Below, piece after piece: positions 23,998-31,983 of a stretch of 39,012 bases of DNA (position 1 is its first letter; each line of letters begins with the position of its first letter). The notes under the pieces were generated by a model. That model had not been told where the DNA came from. It saw only the letters and a program-made list of their open reading frames with translations, and ran no database searches. The DNA is taken from NCBI RefSeq assembly GCF_000235445.1, contig NZ_JH378829.1, positions 255,988 through 294,999 of the forward strand, in the 5' to 3' direction. The DNA is from Johnsonella ignava ATCC 51276. Its GTDB lineage: Bacteria > Bacillota > Clostridia > Lachnospirales > Lachnospiraceae. Both the position numbers and the translations under genes were made by a program.

Positions 23998-24396
23998 TTA
24001 GACCCTTCTGCGTTTTGGCGGACGACATCCGTTATGCGGTACCGGAGTTACATCCTTTATACTTGTTACTTCTATTCCACAGGCAGCAAGAGCACGTATT
24101 GCAGCCTCTCTTCCTGAACCCGGACCCTTTACCATAACGTCTACATACCTAAGTCCATGTATTAAGGCTGCCTTTGCAGCAGTTTCAGCAGCTATTGATG
24201 CTGCATACGGAGTAGATTTCTTTGAACCTCTAAATCCAAGACCACCGGCACTTGCCCATGACAATGCATTGCCCTGAGTATCAGTCAATGTAACTATTGT
24301 ATTATTAAATGATGACTGTATATGAGCCTGTCCGCGTTCAACGTTTTTCTTAATGCGTTTTTTACTCACCCTTTTGGTGGACGCTTTGTTTGCCAT
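23998..24396 (-). CDS. rpsK: 30S ribosomal protein S11
   Basis: S11 is a platform protein contacting 16S rRNA near the mRNA exit. The 132-aa sequence shows GQAHIQSSFNNTIVTLTDTQGNALSWASAGGLGFRGSKKSTPYAA and the C-terminal SIKDVTPVPHNGCRPPKRRRV, both diagnostic. A 102-bp gap without visible structure separates it from rpsM. Confidence 0.98.
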   Translation of the reverse strand: MANKASTKRVSKKRIKKNVERGQAHIQSSFNNTIVTLTDTQGNALSWASAGGLGFRGSKKSTPYAASIAAETAAKAALIHGLRYVDVMVKGPGSGREAAIRALAACGIEVTSIKDVTPVPHNGCRPPKRRRV

Positions 24397-24498
24397 CTAA
24401 ACTAACCTACTTTCTTTAAACTAAAACAACTTACGTTCCTGTTTTTAAAACATGCAACGTTTAGCATTTTTGTAAAATAATTATATTTTTAATTAAGT

Positions 24499-24867
24499 TT
24501 ATTTTTTCTTGTTTGCAACTGTCTTTCTGGGACCTTTACGGGTTCTTGCATTCGTCTTTGTTTTTTGTCCACGCACAGGCAGACCTTTTCTATGACGTAT
24601 GCCCCTGTAACAGCCGATTTCCTGAAGCCTCTTTATGTTTAGAGCGATTTCCCTGCGCAAATCACCTTCAACCGTCTGGCTTTCAGATATAACGGCGGCT
24701 ATCTTTTTCACCTCGTCATCCGTCAGATCCTTAACTCTTGTATCCGGACTAACGGCAGCCTCTGAAAGTATGCGTCTTGAACTTGGCACACCTATACCAT
24801 AGATGTAAGTCAAGCCAATCTCTACACGTTTCTCTCTCGGTAAATCAACACCAGCTATACGAGCCAT
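24499..24867 (-). CDS. rpsM: 30S ribosomal protein S13
   Basis: S13 sits in the head of the small subunit and contacts tRNA and the large subunit. The 122-aa protein begins MARIAGVDLPREKRVEIGLTYIYGIG. It contains the CYRGIRHRKGLPVRGQKTKTNARTRKGP motif and ends in a basic tail. AAGGAGG lies 12 nt before the ATG. Confidence 0.98.
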   Translation of the reverse strand: MARIAGVDLPREKRVEIGLTYIYGIGVPSSRRILSEAAVSPDTRVKDLTDDEVKKIAAVISESQTVEGDLRREIALNIKRLQEIGCYRGIRHRKGLPVRGQKTKTNARTRKGPRKTVANKKK

Positions 24868-24906
24868 GTTCTATGTATTCCTCCTTATTTTTCTCTTTTT
24901 ATAACA

Positions 24907-25020
24907 CTAACCCTGTCTTTGTTTGTGCTTAGGGTTTTCACAGATTACTCTGACAGCCCCTTTTCTCTTAATAATTTTGCACTTTTCACAAATGGGTTTA
25001 ACCGAAGATCTAACCTTCAT
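24907..25020 (-). CDS. rpmJ: 50S ribosomal protein L36, zinc-binding form
   Basis: This small gene encodes 37 residues beginning MKVRSSVKPICEKCKIIKRK and continuing GAVRVICENPKHKQRQG. The zinc ligands Cys11, Cys14, Cys27 and His32 are all present, so this is the C+ form. The ribosome binding site is AAAGGAGAA. It is the first gene downstream of a consensus promoter, and so leads the alpha-operon transcript. Confidence 0.97.
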   Translation of the reverse strand: MKVRSSVKPICEKCKIIKRKGAVRVICENPKHKQRQG

Positions 25021-25061
25021 TTTAATTCTCCTTTCCCCTATTTTGACAAAGTCGCCAAAAT

Positions 25062-25090
25062 ATTATACCACTTTGATGTGCCTTTATCAA
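25062..25090 (-). promoter_or_regulatory. Strong internal promoter before rpmJ
   Basis: Minus-strand -35 TTGATA (25085-25090) and perfect -10 TATAAT (25062-25067) are separated by 17 bp in the infA-rpmJ gap. A 6-bp inverted repeat, TACCAC (25066-25071) and GTGGTA (25101-25106), flanks the -35 box and could be an operator. It should drive rpmJ-rpsM-rpsK-rpsD-rpoA-rplQ independently of the upstream S10-spc transcript. Confidence 0.75.
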
Positions 25091-25108
25091 GCTGTTTTTA
25101 GTGGTACT

Positions 25109-25327
25109 TTACTTATCACGCCATATTATCCTGCCCTTTGACAGGTCATATGGAGACAGTTCTATGGTTACTTTATCTCCCGGTAAAATCCGTATATAAT
25201 TCATACGAAGTTTTCCGCTTATATGTGCAAGTACCTGATGCCCGTTTTCAAGTTCAACCTGAAACATGGTATTAGGCAGTTTTTCTATTACTACTCCTTC
25301 AATTTCTATAACGTCTGATTTAGACAT
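25109..25327 (-). CDS. infA: Translation initiation factor IF-1
   Basis: IF-1 binds the ribosomal A site during initiation. The 72-aa OB-fold protein reads MSKSDVIEIEGVVIEKLPN, then LAHISGKLRMNYIRILPGDKV and a YDLSKGRIIWR end, as in other bacteria. The ribosome binding site GGAGGT lies within the preceding gene, with which it overlaps by 8 nt. Confidence 0.98.
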   Translation of the reverse strand: MSKSDVIEIEGVVIEKLPNTMFQVELENGHQVLAHISGKLRMNYIRILPGDKVTIELSPYDLSKGRIIWRDK

Positions 25328-25592
25328 CCATTACCTCCAAATGTCTCAGGAAATATTTAATTTCCTCGTCCGTGATGCTATTTGAAAGCACTCTGCCTGC
25401 AAAATCGGCATCACCGTGTTTTAAAATCCTTATGTGCTTTATACTTTTCTTTTTAGGCAGTTCAAACTTTCTTTTCTTTCCATCGCAAAGCCATACAAAA
25501 CCCTTGTCCGCCTCTATTATGATATATGACCTGTCCTTATCATGACCTGCTTTTGAAACTGCCGCAGCTCCGATTATATTGTTTTCAGTCAT
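25320..25592 (-). CDS. KOW-domain (L14e-like) RNA-binding protein
   Basis: This 90-aa protein has a KOW/SH3-like N-terminal fold (IGAAAVSKAGHDKDRSYIIIEADKGFVWLCDGKKRKFELPKKKSIKHIRIL) similar to eukaryotic/archaeal L14e. To my knowledge, genes of this kind are commonly found between map and infA in clostridia and are annotated only as KOW-domain RNA-binding proteins. Its function is unknown, but its place among translation genes and the basic patch suggest rRNA binding or a ribosome-associated role. It is coupled to infA by an 8-nt overlap. Confidence 0.85.
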   Translation of the reverse strand: MTENNIIGAAAVSKAGHDKDRSYIIIEADKGFVWLCDGKKRKFELPKKKSIKHIRILKHGDADFAGRVLSNSITDEEIKYFLRHLEVMDV

Positions 25593-25638
25593 AAACTCTC
25601 CTGTATCCGTGCTTAATCTGCCGACAAATTATTTAAAA

Positions 25639-25704
25639 CAGTATTTTACGGTCGATAAAATTTCACAGCCTGCACTATTTTATAAGTGATAAAATTTCAC
25701 AACC
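25639..25704. repeat. Imperfect 34-bp tandem duplication of the map 3' end
   Basis: The 32-bp units at 25639-25670 and 25673-25704 agree at 25 of 32 positions, sharing the core GATAAAATTTCACA. The second unit covers the last codons and stop of map; the first lies just beyond the stop. It looks like an old tandem duplication of the gene end, now drifting. Confidence 0.7.
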
Positions 25705-26430
25705 TTCATTTGTTATAAGTACAGTATTCTCATAATGTGCCGAAAGCGAGCCGTCAGCGGTTACAACTGTCCAGTTGTCGCCAAGCCACTCTACTTCAGG
25801 TCTGCCCACATTTATCATAGGCTCTATGGCAAATGTCATACCCGGTTCCAGTTTTATACCGTTGCGGTTCATCCTGAAATTGGGTATATCCGGAGATTCA
25901 TGAAGTTTGGTTCCTATACCGTGCCCCACAAGATCCCTTACAACACCGTATCCGAAGCTTTCTGCATACTCGCCTATGGCAGAACATATATCATTCAGAT
26001 GGTTTCCCGGCTTGCAAAATTCAATTCCTTTAAAAAATGACTCTCTTGTAACTTCTATAAGTTTTGCAGCCTCATCACTTACTTTTCCTACGGCATGTGT
26101 CCTTGCCGCATCCGAATGATACCCTTTCCAAATGACGCCTGCATCAAGACTGACTATATCGCCTTCTTTTACAATGCGTTTTTTAGAGGGTATGCCATGC
26201 ACCACCTCATCATTTAATGAAATGCATATTGAACCCGGAAACCCGTTGTAGTTAAGAAATGACGGTACACAACCATATGATCTTATAATCTCATCAGCTA
26301 TTTTATTTATATCATAAGTTGATATACCCGGTTTTAATACAGTTTCCAGCTCATCATGAGTTTTTGCCAGTATCTCACCGGCTTTTTTCATGAGTTCAAT
26401 TTCTCTTGCAGATTTTATAGTAACTGACAT
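25675..26430 (-). CDS. map: Methionine aminopeptidase, type I
   Basis: It removes the initiator methionine from nascent proteins using two metal ions. The 251-aa sequence contains the ligand-bearing segments VSLDAGVIWKGYHSDAARTHAVG (the two Asp ligands), GHGIGTKLHESP (His), FAIEPMI (Glu) and HYENTVLIT (Glu). The short form without an N-terminal zinc finger is typical of Firmicutes. Its ATG overlaps the adk stop by one base (TAATG). Confidence 0.98.
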   Translation of the reverse strand: MSVTIKSAREIELMKKAGEILAKTHDELETVLKPGISTYDINKIADEIIRSYGCVPSFLNYNGFPGSICISLNDEVVHGIPSKKRIVKEGDIVSLDAGVIWKGYHSDAARTHAVGKVSDEAAKLIEVTRESFFKGIEFCKPGNHLNDICSAIGEYAESFGYGVVRDLVGHGIGTKLHESPDIPNFRMNRNGIKLEPGMTFAIEPMINVGRPEVEWLGDNWTVVTADGSLSAHYENTVLITNEGCEILSLIK

Positions 26431-27077
26431 TACTTATCTCCCAATATAGAAATTATATCTGCAAAGACCTTGTCCATATCCTTTGTTCCGTCAACCGTCC
26501 TGAGTATACCCGCTTTTTTATAATAATCAATAAGCGGCTTTGTATGCTCATGATAAACCTCAAGCCTTTTTTTAACGGTTTCAGGCTTATCATCATCTCT
26601 AAGTACAAGCTCATGGCTGCATCCGTCACATATATCTTCTTTTTTAGGAGGATTGAAGCTCACATGGTAGGTTGCACCGCAATTAAGACAGGCACGCCTT
26701 CCTGACATACGTTTTATAATATTTTCATCCGGAACATCTACATCTATGGCAAAATCAATTTTTTCTGAAATTTCCTTAAGTACCTTGTCAAGGCTCTCAG
26801 CCTGCGGTATATTTCTTGGAAATCCGTCAAGTATAAAGCCTTTTTTACAATCCTGCTCATGTATTCTGTCAATAAGCATGCCTATGGTAACTTCATCAGG
26901 GACAAGCTCCCCCTTATCCATATAGGACCTCGCTTTAACACCGAGCTGTGTTCCCGCCTTAATGTTTGCTCTGAAAATATCTCCTGTTGAAATATGCGGT
27001 ATTGAATATTTTTCTGCAATTTTCTTAGCCTGCGTACCTTTTCCGGCACCGGGGGCTCCAAGCATAACAATCTTCAT
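26430..27077 (-). CDS. adk: Adenylate kinase, zinc-lid form
   Basis: It interconverts ATP, ADP and AMP. The start is placed at ATG 27077 (MKIVMLGAPGAGKGTQ), behind GGAGGG, giving 215 aa. An ATG 12 bp upstream lacks a site. The P-loop is GAPGAGKGT. The lid carries CLNC and CDGC, four zinc cysteines as in other Firmicutes. DGFPRNIPQAE is the AMP-binding region. It lies between secY and map, the usual spc-operon position. Confidence 0.97.
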   Translation of the reverse strand: MKIVMLGAPGAGKGTQAKKIAEKYSIPHISTGDIFRANIKAGTQLGVKARSYMDKGELVPDEVTIGMLIDRIHEQDCKKGFILDGFPRNIPQAESLDKVLKEISEKIDFAIDVDVPDENIIKRMSGRRACLNCGATYHVSFNPPKKEDICDGCSHELVLRDDDKPETVKKRLEVYHEHTKPLIDYYKKAGILRTVDGTKDMDKVFADIISILGDK

Positions 27078-27110
27078 AAAACCCTCCATGTTATTAAATT
27101 AAAAATTTTA

Positions 27111-27146
27111 CTTAAAGGAGATACTTATGGCAGCATCTCCTTTAAG
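27111..27146 (-). promoter_or_regulatory. Perfect 12-bp inverted repeat between secY and adk
   Basis: CTTAAAGGAGAT (27111-27122) and ATCTCCTTTAAG (27135-27146) pair without mismatch across a 12-nt loop. On the minus strand the hairpin is followed by TAAAATTTTTAATTT, a weak T-rich run, so it may act as a partial terminator or mRNA-stability element between secY and adk. One arm contains a Shine-Dalgarno-like AAAGGAG, sequestered by the other. Confidence 0.55.
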
Positions 27147-27149
27147 AGA

Positions 27150-28466
27150 TTATTCCGATAAAAATCCCTTGTAGTTTCTTACAAGCATCTGCGATTCTAT
27201 CGCTTTTATTGTTTCAAGTATTACACCGACTATAATTATAAGTGAAGTCCCCGTAAATGAAAGTCTGCTTACTTTAAATACTCCTGATATTATAAGCGGA
27301 ATCACACATACTATTACAAGACCTGCAGCACCTATAAATATAATATAGTTTAAAATCTTTGTAAGATACTCGGTGGTCGGCTTTCCCGGTCTTACAAACG
27401 GTATCATACCACCCTGTTTCTTCATGTTGTTTGCTATCTCAAGAGGATTAAACGTAATTGAGGTATAAAAATATGCAAACAGCACTATAAGCACTATGTA
27501 GAGCAATGCTCCAAGTGTATATACAGGAGATGTCATATCAAACCAGCTGCCTGAATTTAAAAATTTAACAATCTTACCCGGTATACCTGTCTGTAATGCA
27601 GGTACAAACTGTGATATTGCCACCGGAAATGACATGATTGATGAAGCGAATATTACAGGGATAACATTGGCAGTATTTACCTTAAGCGGTATATATGAAG
27701 ACTGTCCGCCTACAAGCCTGCGCCCCTGTGTCTTTGCCGAATACTGTACAGGAATACGTCTTTCGGCATCCTGAAGTATTATTACAAATACTACCATTAC
27801 AAGTATACATGCCGCTATCACAAGCCCTGCAACCACCATTACGGCAACTGATTTACCCTTTATAAATACATTATAAAGCTCCGAAAGATCAGCCGGCAGT
27901 GATGAGATAATATTAAAAAGAAGCACTATTGAGATACCGTTTCCGACACCCTTTTCAGTAATCCTCTCGCCTATCCACATAAGGAATGCACTTCCCGCAG
28001 TCATAGCACATACGGCAACTATCACGCTTCTCGGAGTAAAGTTAAACAAAAGCCCCTGACGTCCGAAACCTACAGACAGTGCAACCGACTGTGCAAGTGC
28101 AAGTGCCACCGTAAGGTAGCGTGTATATTCCATTATCTTTTTTCTGCCATCCTCACCTTCCCTTTGCATCTCTTCAAGCTTCGGTATGGCTATAGTCATA
28201 AGCTGCATTATGATTGAGCTTGTAATATAGGGGGTGATACTAAGTGCAAGAACACTCATCTGTTCAAATGAGCCTCCGGTAAGAGCATTTACAAATCCAA
28301 ATGCATTGCCCTGCTGCTGTGATATAAAATCACGGAGAAACTTGTTGTTCACACCCGGAATTGTAAGATTGCTGCCAAGACGTATTACAATAAGCATAGC
28401 AAAGGTATAAAAAAGTTTTTTCCTCAAATCCTTTACTTTAAAAGCATCTCTAAGTGTGCTTAACAT
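27150..28466 (-). CDS. secY: Preprotein translocase subunit SecY
   Basis: SecY is the membrane channel of the Sec system. The 438-aa protein shows about ten membrane segments. Family motifs include IPGVNNKFLRDF, ALSITPYITSSIIMQL, YTRYLTVALALAQ, GGQSSYIPLKVNTANVIPVIFASSIMSFP and the C-terminal GTSLIIIVGVILETIKAIESQMLVRNYKGFL. The start follows the rplO stop by 1 nt, so the two are coupled. Confidence 0.98.
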   Translation of the reverse strand: MLSTLRDAFKVKDLRKKLFYTFAMLIVIRLGSNLTIPGVNNKFLRDFISQQQGNAFGFVNALTGGSFEQMSVLALSITPYITSSIIMQLMTIAIPKLEEMQREGEDGRKKIMEYTRYLTVALALAQSVALSVGFGRQGLLFNFTPRSVIVAVCAMTAGSAFLMWIGERITEKGVGNGISIVLLFNIISSLPADLSELYNVFIKGKSVAVMVVAGLVIAACILVMVVFVIILQDAERRIPVQYSAKTQGRRLVGGQSSYIPLKVNTANVIPVIFASSIMSFPVAISQFVPALQTGIPGKIVKFLNSGSWFDMTSPVYTLGALLYIVLIVLFAYFYTSITFNPLEIANNMKKQGGMIPFVRPGKPTTEYLTKILNYIIFIGAAGLVIVCVIPLIISGVFKVSRLSFTGTSLIIIVGVILETIKAIESQMLVRNYKGFLSE

Positions 28467-28467
28467 A

Positions 28468-28905
28468 TTATACCACCTCGCAGGTTCCGCCGGAAGCTTC
28501 TATCTTTGATTTCGCACTTTCACTGAATGCGTGAGCCTTGACATTGAGTTTTTTTGTCAGCTCGCCGTTTCCAAGGATTTTTAAGCCGTCTCTTTCTTTT
28601 TTAATAATACCGGCTTCTATAAGCAGCTTGGCAGTTACTTCACTGCCATTGTCAAAGCATTCAAGTTTTGAAACATTTACACCCACTATATCCTTTGAGT
28701 TGCGGTTTTTAAAACCTCTCTTAGGGATACGTCTGTATAAAGGCATCTGACCGCCTTCAAAGCCGGGTCTTGTGCCGCCTGAGCGTGCTTTCTGTCCCTT
28801 ATGTCCCTTTCCTGCCGTTTTGCCGTTGCCTGAACCATGTCCACGGCCACGTCTGAAACTGTTATGCTTAGAGCCTTCAGCCGGTCTTAAATTAGATAAA
28901 TCCAT
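28468..28905 (-). CDS. rplO: 50S ribosomal protein L15
   Basis: L15 is a late-assembly 23S-binding protein. The 145-aa sequence starts MDLSNLRPAEGSKHNSFRRGRGHGSGNGKTAGKGHKGQ, the glycine/arginine-rich extension that enters the subunit core. The globular domain (KLLIEAGIIKKERDGLKILGNGELTKKLNVKAHAFSESA) follows. Confidence 0.98.
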   Translation of the reverse strand: MDLSNLRPAEGSKHNSFRRGRGHGSGNGKTAGKGHKGQKARSGGTRPGFEGGQMPLYRRIPKRGFKNRNSKDIVGVNVSKLECFDNGSEVTAKLLIEAGIIKKERDGLKILGNGELTKKLNVKAHAFSESAKSKIEASGGTCEVV

Positions 28906-28961
28906 GACTGTACCTCCATTCTTTAATTGTAATGCTGCCCGTAGAAGGGCAGAGTGTCCTG

Positions 28962-29144
28962 CTATATCTCTTCTACCTTTACAAGATGTTTTACATGCCA
29001 GATCATGCCTCTTACAGCATCATTATCAGGCTTTTCAACTGTCTTGTTAAGTTTCCTGAGCCCAAGTGCCTCAACGGTTGCCTTATGCTTAGGAATCGCT
29101 CCGATAGGAGATTTAACTAAAGTAATTTTTAATTTTCCTGCCAT
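28962..29144 (-). CDS. rpmD: 50S ribosomal protein L30
   Basis: The protein, MAGKLKITLVKSPIGAIPKHKATVEALGLRKLNKTVEKPDN onward, is a standard L30 of 60 residues. The start is taken at ATG 29144, 6 nt after AAGGAGAG. An in-frame ATG at 29168 would add eight residues from within rpsE and has no support. Confidence 0.96.
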   Translation of the reverse strand: MAGKLKITLVKSPIGAIPKHKATVEALGLRKLNKTVEKPDNDAVRGMIWHVKHLVKVEEI

Positions 29145-29160
29145 TTTCTCTCCTTTCAGA

Positions 29161-29670
29161 CTATCCAAGTATATCTGCTACCGATTTGCCTCTGAGCCTT
29201 GCAACTTCTTCAGGTGTTTTTAAAGAAGTAAGCCCCTGTAATGTGGCATAAACTACATTAGTTTTATTATTTGAACCAAGTGATTTTGTACGGATATTTT
29301 TAATTCCGGCAAGCTCTGCAACTGCACGCACCGGACCTCCGGCTATTATACCGGTACCTTCAGGTGCTCTCTTAAGCAGAACATTTGCACTGCCGAATTT
29401 CCCTACAAAGTCATGCGGTATACTTCTGTTTTCATCTATATTTATTTCAACAAGCGACTTTGTTGCAGTTTCCTTACCTTTTCTTATAGCCTCGGGAACT
29501 TCTCCTGCTTTGCCGAGTCCCACGCCGACATGCCCATTGCCGTCTCCTACAACTACAAGAGCAGAAAACCTCATTGTACGTCCGCCTTTTACGGTTTTTG
29601 AAACACGTTTTATGGCTACAACCTTGTCATTTAATTCAAGGGCAGCCGGATCTATAAATGTACGTTTCAT
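29161..29670 (-). CDS. rpsE: 30S ribosomal protein S5
   Basis: S5 helps control decoding fidelity. In its 169 residues are the double-stranded RNA-binding-like N-terminal domain (KVVAIKRVSKTVKGGRTMRFSALVVVGDGNGHVGVGLGKAGEVPEAIRKG) and the C-terminal ribosomal fold (GTGIIAGGPVRAVAELAGIKNIRTKSLGS). Confidence 0.98.
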   Translation of the reverse strand: MKRTFIDPAALELNDKVVAIKRVSKTVKGGRTMRFSALVVVGDGNGHVGVGLGKAGEVPEAIRKGKETATKSLVEINIDENRSIPHDFVGKFGSANVLLKRAPEGTGIIAGGPVRAVAELAGIKNIRTKSLGSNNKTNVVYATLQGLTSLKTPEEVARLRGKSVADILG

Positions 29671-29689
29671 TTATTAAACTCTCCTCCTG

Positions 29690-30058
29690 TTAGAACTGCA
29701 GTCCTGCCTCACGTGCGGCATCCGCAAGTGCCTGAACCTTACCCTGGTAAAGGTATCCGCCCCTGTCAAAGACAACTTTTTCAATACCCTTTTCAATTGC
29801 TCTTTTGGCAACAAGTGTACCTACACGTGCCGCAGCATCGACATTGTTGGTTTTTTCAATTTCCGATTTTAATTCTTTTTCAATTGTTGAAGCACTTGCA
29901 ATTGTATTACCAACCGTATCGTCAATAATCTGAGCGTACATATGGTTGTTGCTTCTAAATACCGCTAAACGCGGTCTGTCCGTCGTTCCTTCTAAACGGC
30001 TGCGCATCCTTCTATGCTTTTTAGCACGAACTTCGCTTCTGGTCTTTTTGCTAACCAC
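29690..30058 (-). CDS. rplR: 50S ribosomal protein L18
   Basis: L18 binds 5S rRNA and anchors it to the large subunit. The 122-aa protein has the basic N-terminus with KHRRMRSRLEGTTDRPRLAVFRSNNHMYAQIID. It ends DRGGYLYQGKVQALADAAREAGLQF. The start codon is GTG at 30058, with AGGAGGG before it. Confidence 0.98.
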   Translation of the reverse strand: MVSKKTRSEVRAKKHRRMRSRLEGTTDRPRLAVFRSNNHMYAQIIDDTVGNTIASASTIEKELKSEIEKTNNVDAAARVGTLVAKRAIEKGIEKVVFDRGGYLYQGKVQALADAAREAGLQF

Positions 30059-30074
30059 TATCCTACCCTCCTAA

Positions 30075-30617
30075 TTATTTTTTACCGGTCTTACCGACTT
30101 TACGTCTTATTACTTCACCAGCGTACTTGATACCCTTGCCCTTATACGGCTCAGGTCTTCTCTTATCTCTTATTTCCGCTGCAAACTGGCCTACTTTTTC
30201 CTTGTCTATGCCCTGTACTTTTATAATATTGGTTCCGTCAAGCACTGTGGTTATGCCCTCAGGGTCCTGCATCTCAACCGGATGAGAATAGCCAAGTGAA
30301 AGGACAAGCTTTTTACCCTGTTTTTGTGCCCTGTAACCGACACCGTTCACCTCAAGTACCTTTTCAAATCCATCTGTAACGCCAACAACCATATTGTTTA
30401 AAAGGGTTCTTGAAAGTCCATGAAGTGCTTTCATCCTTTTAAGGTCATTCGGCCTTGAAACCAGTATATTTCCTTCTTCCTGCTTTATCTCCATACCTGC
30501 CGGAAATACTCTTTCAAGCGTTCCTTTAGGTCCTTTGACAACTACATGGTTATCTTCACCTATAGTTACCGTTACTCCCGAAGGTACAGCCACCGGCTGT
30601 TTACCTATACGTGACAT
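30075..30617 (-). CDS. rplF: 50S ribosomal protein L6
   Basis: L6 lies at the base of the stalk and the sarcin-ricin region. It is made of two similar domains, and the C-terminal signature is PEPYKGKGIKYAGEVIRRKVGKTGKK. The start is ATG 30617 (MSRIGKQPVAVPSGV, 180 aa) with AAGGAGG upstream. The in-frame ATG at 30641 has no ribosome binding site. An unusually long 134-bp gap with hairpins precedes it. Confidence 0.97.
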   Translation of the reverse strand: MSRIGKQPVAVPSGVTVTIGEDNHVVVKGPKGTLERVFPAGMEIKQEEGNILVSRPNDLKRMKALHGLSRTLLNNMVVGVTDGFEKVLEVNGVGYRAQKQGKKLVLSLGYSHPVEMQDPEGITTVLDGTNIIKVQGIDKEKVGQFAAEIRDKRRPEPYKGKGIKYAGEVIRRKVGKTGKK

Positions 30618-30638
30618 CCTTTTCCTCCTTAAATTATT

Positions 30639-30744
30639 CACGGATTTTTCCGTGTTTTCAGGTGTTTATTTTTATTTAACTTTATAATTTTTCTTTGCAG
30701 AATGCTGCATTTAATACCGCAATTATGTGATGGCAAAGCGGTAT
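30639..30744 (-). promoter_or_regulatory. Three hairpins in the rpsH-rplF gap
   Basis: Read leftwards, the gap holds ATACCGC/GCGGTAT (30714-30720 with 30738-30744), TGCAG/CTGCA (30696-30709) and CACGGA/TCCGTG with a 4-nt loop (30639-30654). The last ends about 10 nt before the rplF AAGGAGG. Most gaps in this operon are under 30 bp, so retention of 134 bp with structure suggests a leader or processing region. Confidence 0.5.
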
Positions 30745-30751
30745 ATCATAA

Positions 30752-31153
30752 TTACCATACAAATGCGAGTACTTCTCCGCCTACACCGAGACGGCGTGCC
30801 TCTTTGTCAGTGATAACACCCTGATTTGTTGAAATTATGGCAGTTCCAAGTCCTCCAAGTACCCTTGGAAGTTCTTCTTTTCCTGCATAGATGCGGAGTC
30901 CCGGCTTTGAAATCCTTTTTAATCCGCTTATAATTCTCTCTTTTTTATCAGCACCGTATTTAAGTGTAATACGAATTACTGTAAAACCGCCTTCTTCAAT
31001 GAGCTCGTATTTTCTTATATATCCTTCTTCCAAAAGTATGCTTGCAATAGCAGTTTTCATCCTTGAGGAAGGTATACTTACCACATCATGCTTTGCAGTA
31101 TTGGCATTACGTATTCTTGTAAGCATATCTGCAATAGGATCGCTCAATGTCAT
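30752..31153 (-). CDS. rpsH: 30S ribosomal protein S8
   Basis: S8 binds the central domain of 16S rRNA and represses spc-operon translation in E. coli. The 133-aa sequence starts MTLSDPIADMLTRIRNANTAKHDVVSIPSSRMKTAIASILLEEGYI. It ends with the LGGLGTAIISTNQGVITDKEARRLGVGGEVLAFVW motif. Confidence 0.98.
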   Translation of the reverse strand: MTLSDPIADMLTRIRNANTAKHDVVSIPSSRMKTAIASILLEEGYIRKYELIEEGGFTVIRITLKYGADKKERIISGLKRISKPGLRIYAGKEELPRVLGGLGTAIISTNQGVITDKEARRLGVGGEVLAFVW

Positions 31154-31216
31154 GGAATATTGCCTCCTTATTTTTTATATTGCAATAACTGAAAATGTAT
31201 ATTTGTTTTAAGCCTG

Positions 31217-31402
31217 TTACCAGGATGCCTTCTTTACACCCGGTATCTGCCCTTTGTATGCAAGCTCTCTGAAGCATATTCTGCATATACCGTATTTCCT
31301 GAGATAAGCATGCGGACGACCGCATATTTTGCACCTGCTGTACTGTCTTGTGCTGAATTTTGCAGGACGTGCCTGTTTAATCTTCATTGCAGTTTTTGCC
31401 AT
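31217..31402 (-). CDS. rpsN: 30S ribosomal protein S14, zinc-binding (type Z)
   Basis: The short 61-aa form has Cys-X2-Cys pairs in CKICGRPHAYLRKYGICRICF, the zinc-dependent variant common in Firmicutes. It ends in YKGQIPGVKKASW, usual for the family. Confidence 0.98.
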   Translation of the reverse strand: MAKTAMKIKQARPAKFSTRQYSRCKICGRPHAYLRKYGICRICFRELAYKGQIPGVKKASW

Positions 31403-31419
31403 ATTATCTTATCCTCCTC

Positions 31420-31962
31420 CTAGTTTTTGAAAAATGGCATATTAAATAATGCCAGAAGTTCACGTGCTTCTTCATCGCTTTTAGCAGTGGTAACGAATAT
31501 TATATCCATTCCCCTTATTTTATCAATCTTATCATATTCTATCTCAGGGAATATAAGCTGCTCTTTAATACCGAGTGCATAATTTCCTCTGCCGTCAAAT
31601 GAATTAGGATTGACGCCTCTAAAGTCGCGAACCCTAGGAAGTGCCAGATTTATAAGGCGGTCTGCAAACTCATACATCTTGTTCCCTCTTAAGGTTACTT
31701 TGCAGCCTATAGGCATGCCTTCCCTAAGCTTGAAATTTGCTATTGATTTTTTTGACTTTGTTATTACGGCTTTTTGACCGGAGATGATTTCAAGATCTCT
31801 TACAGCTGCATCAAGAATCTTAACATTGTCTTTTGCTTCTCCGACTCCCATATTTATGACTATCTTGTCAAGTTTCGGAATCTGCATGGGATTCTTATAT
31901 CCGAATTTTTCTCTAAGTTTAGGTACAATTTCGTCTTTATAAAGTTCCCTTAATCTTGCCAA
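31420..31962 (-). CDS. rplE: 50S ribosomal protein L5
   Basis: L5 binds 5S rRNA and contacts the P-site tRNA. The 180-aa protein includes YKNPMQIPKLDKIVINMGVGEAKDN, SGQKAVITKSKKSIANFKLREGMPIGCKVTLRG and LIFPEIEYDKIDKIRGMDIIFVTTA. The start is the uncommon TTG at 31962, with GGAGGAAG upstream. Confidence 0.98.
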   Translation of the reverse strand: MARLRELYKDEIVPKLREKFGYKNPMQIPKLDKIVINMGVGEAKDNVKILDAAVRDLEIISGQKAVITKSKKSIANFKLREGMPIGCKVTLRGNKMYEFADRLINLALPRVRDFRGVNPNSFDGRGNYALGIKEQLIFPEIEYDKIDKIRGMDIIFVTTAKSDEEARELLALFNMPFFKN

Positions 31963-31983
31963 TTTAACTTCCTCCTCTCCGTA

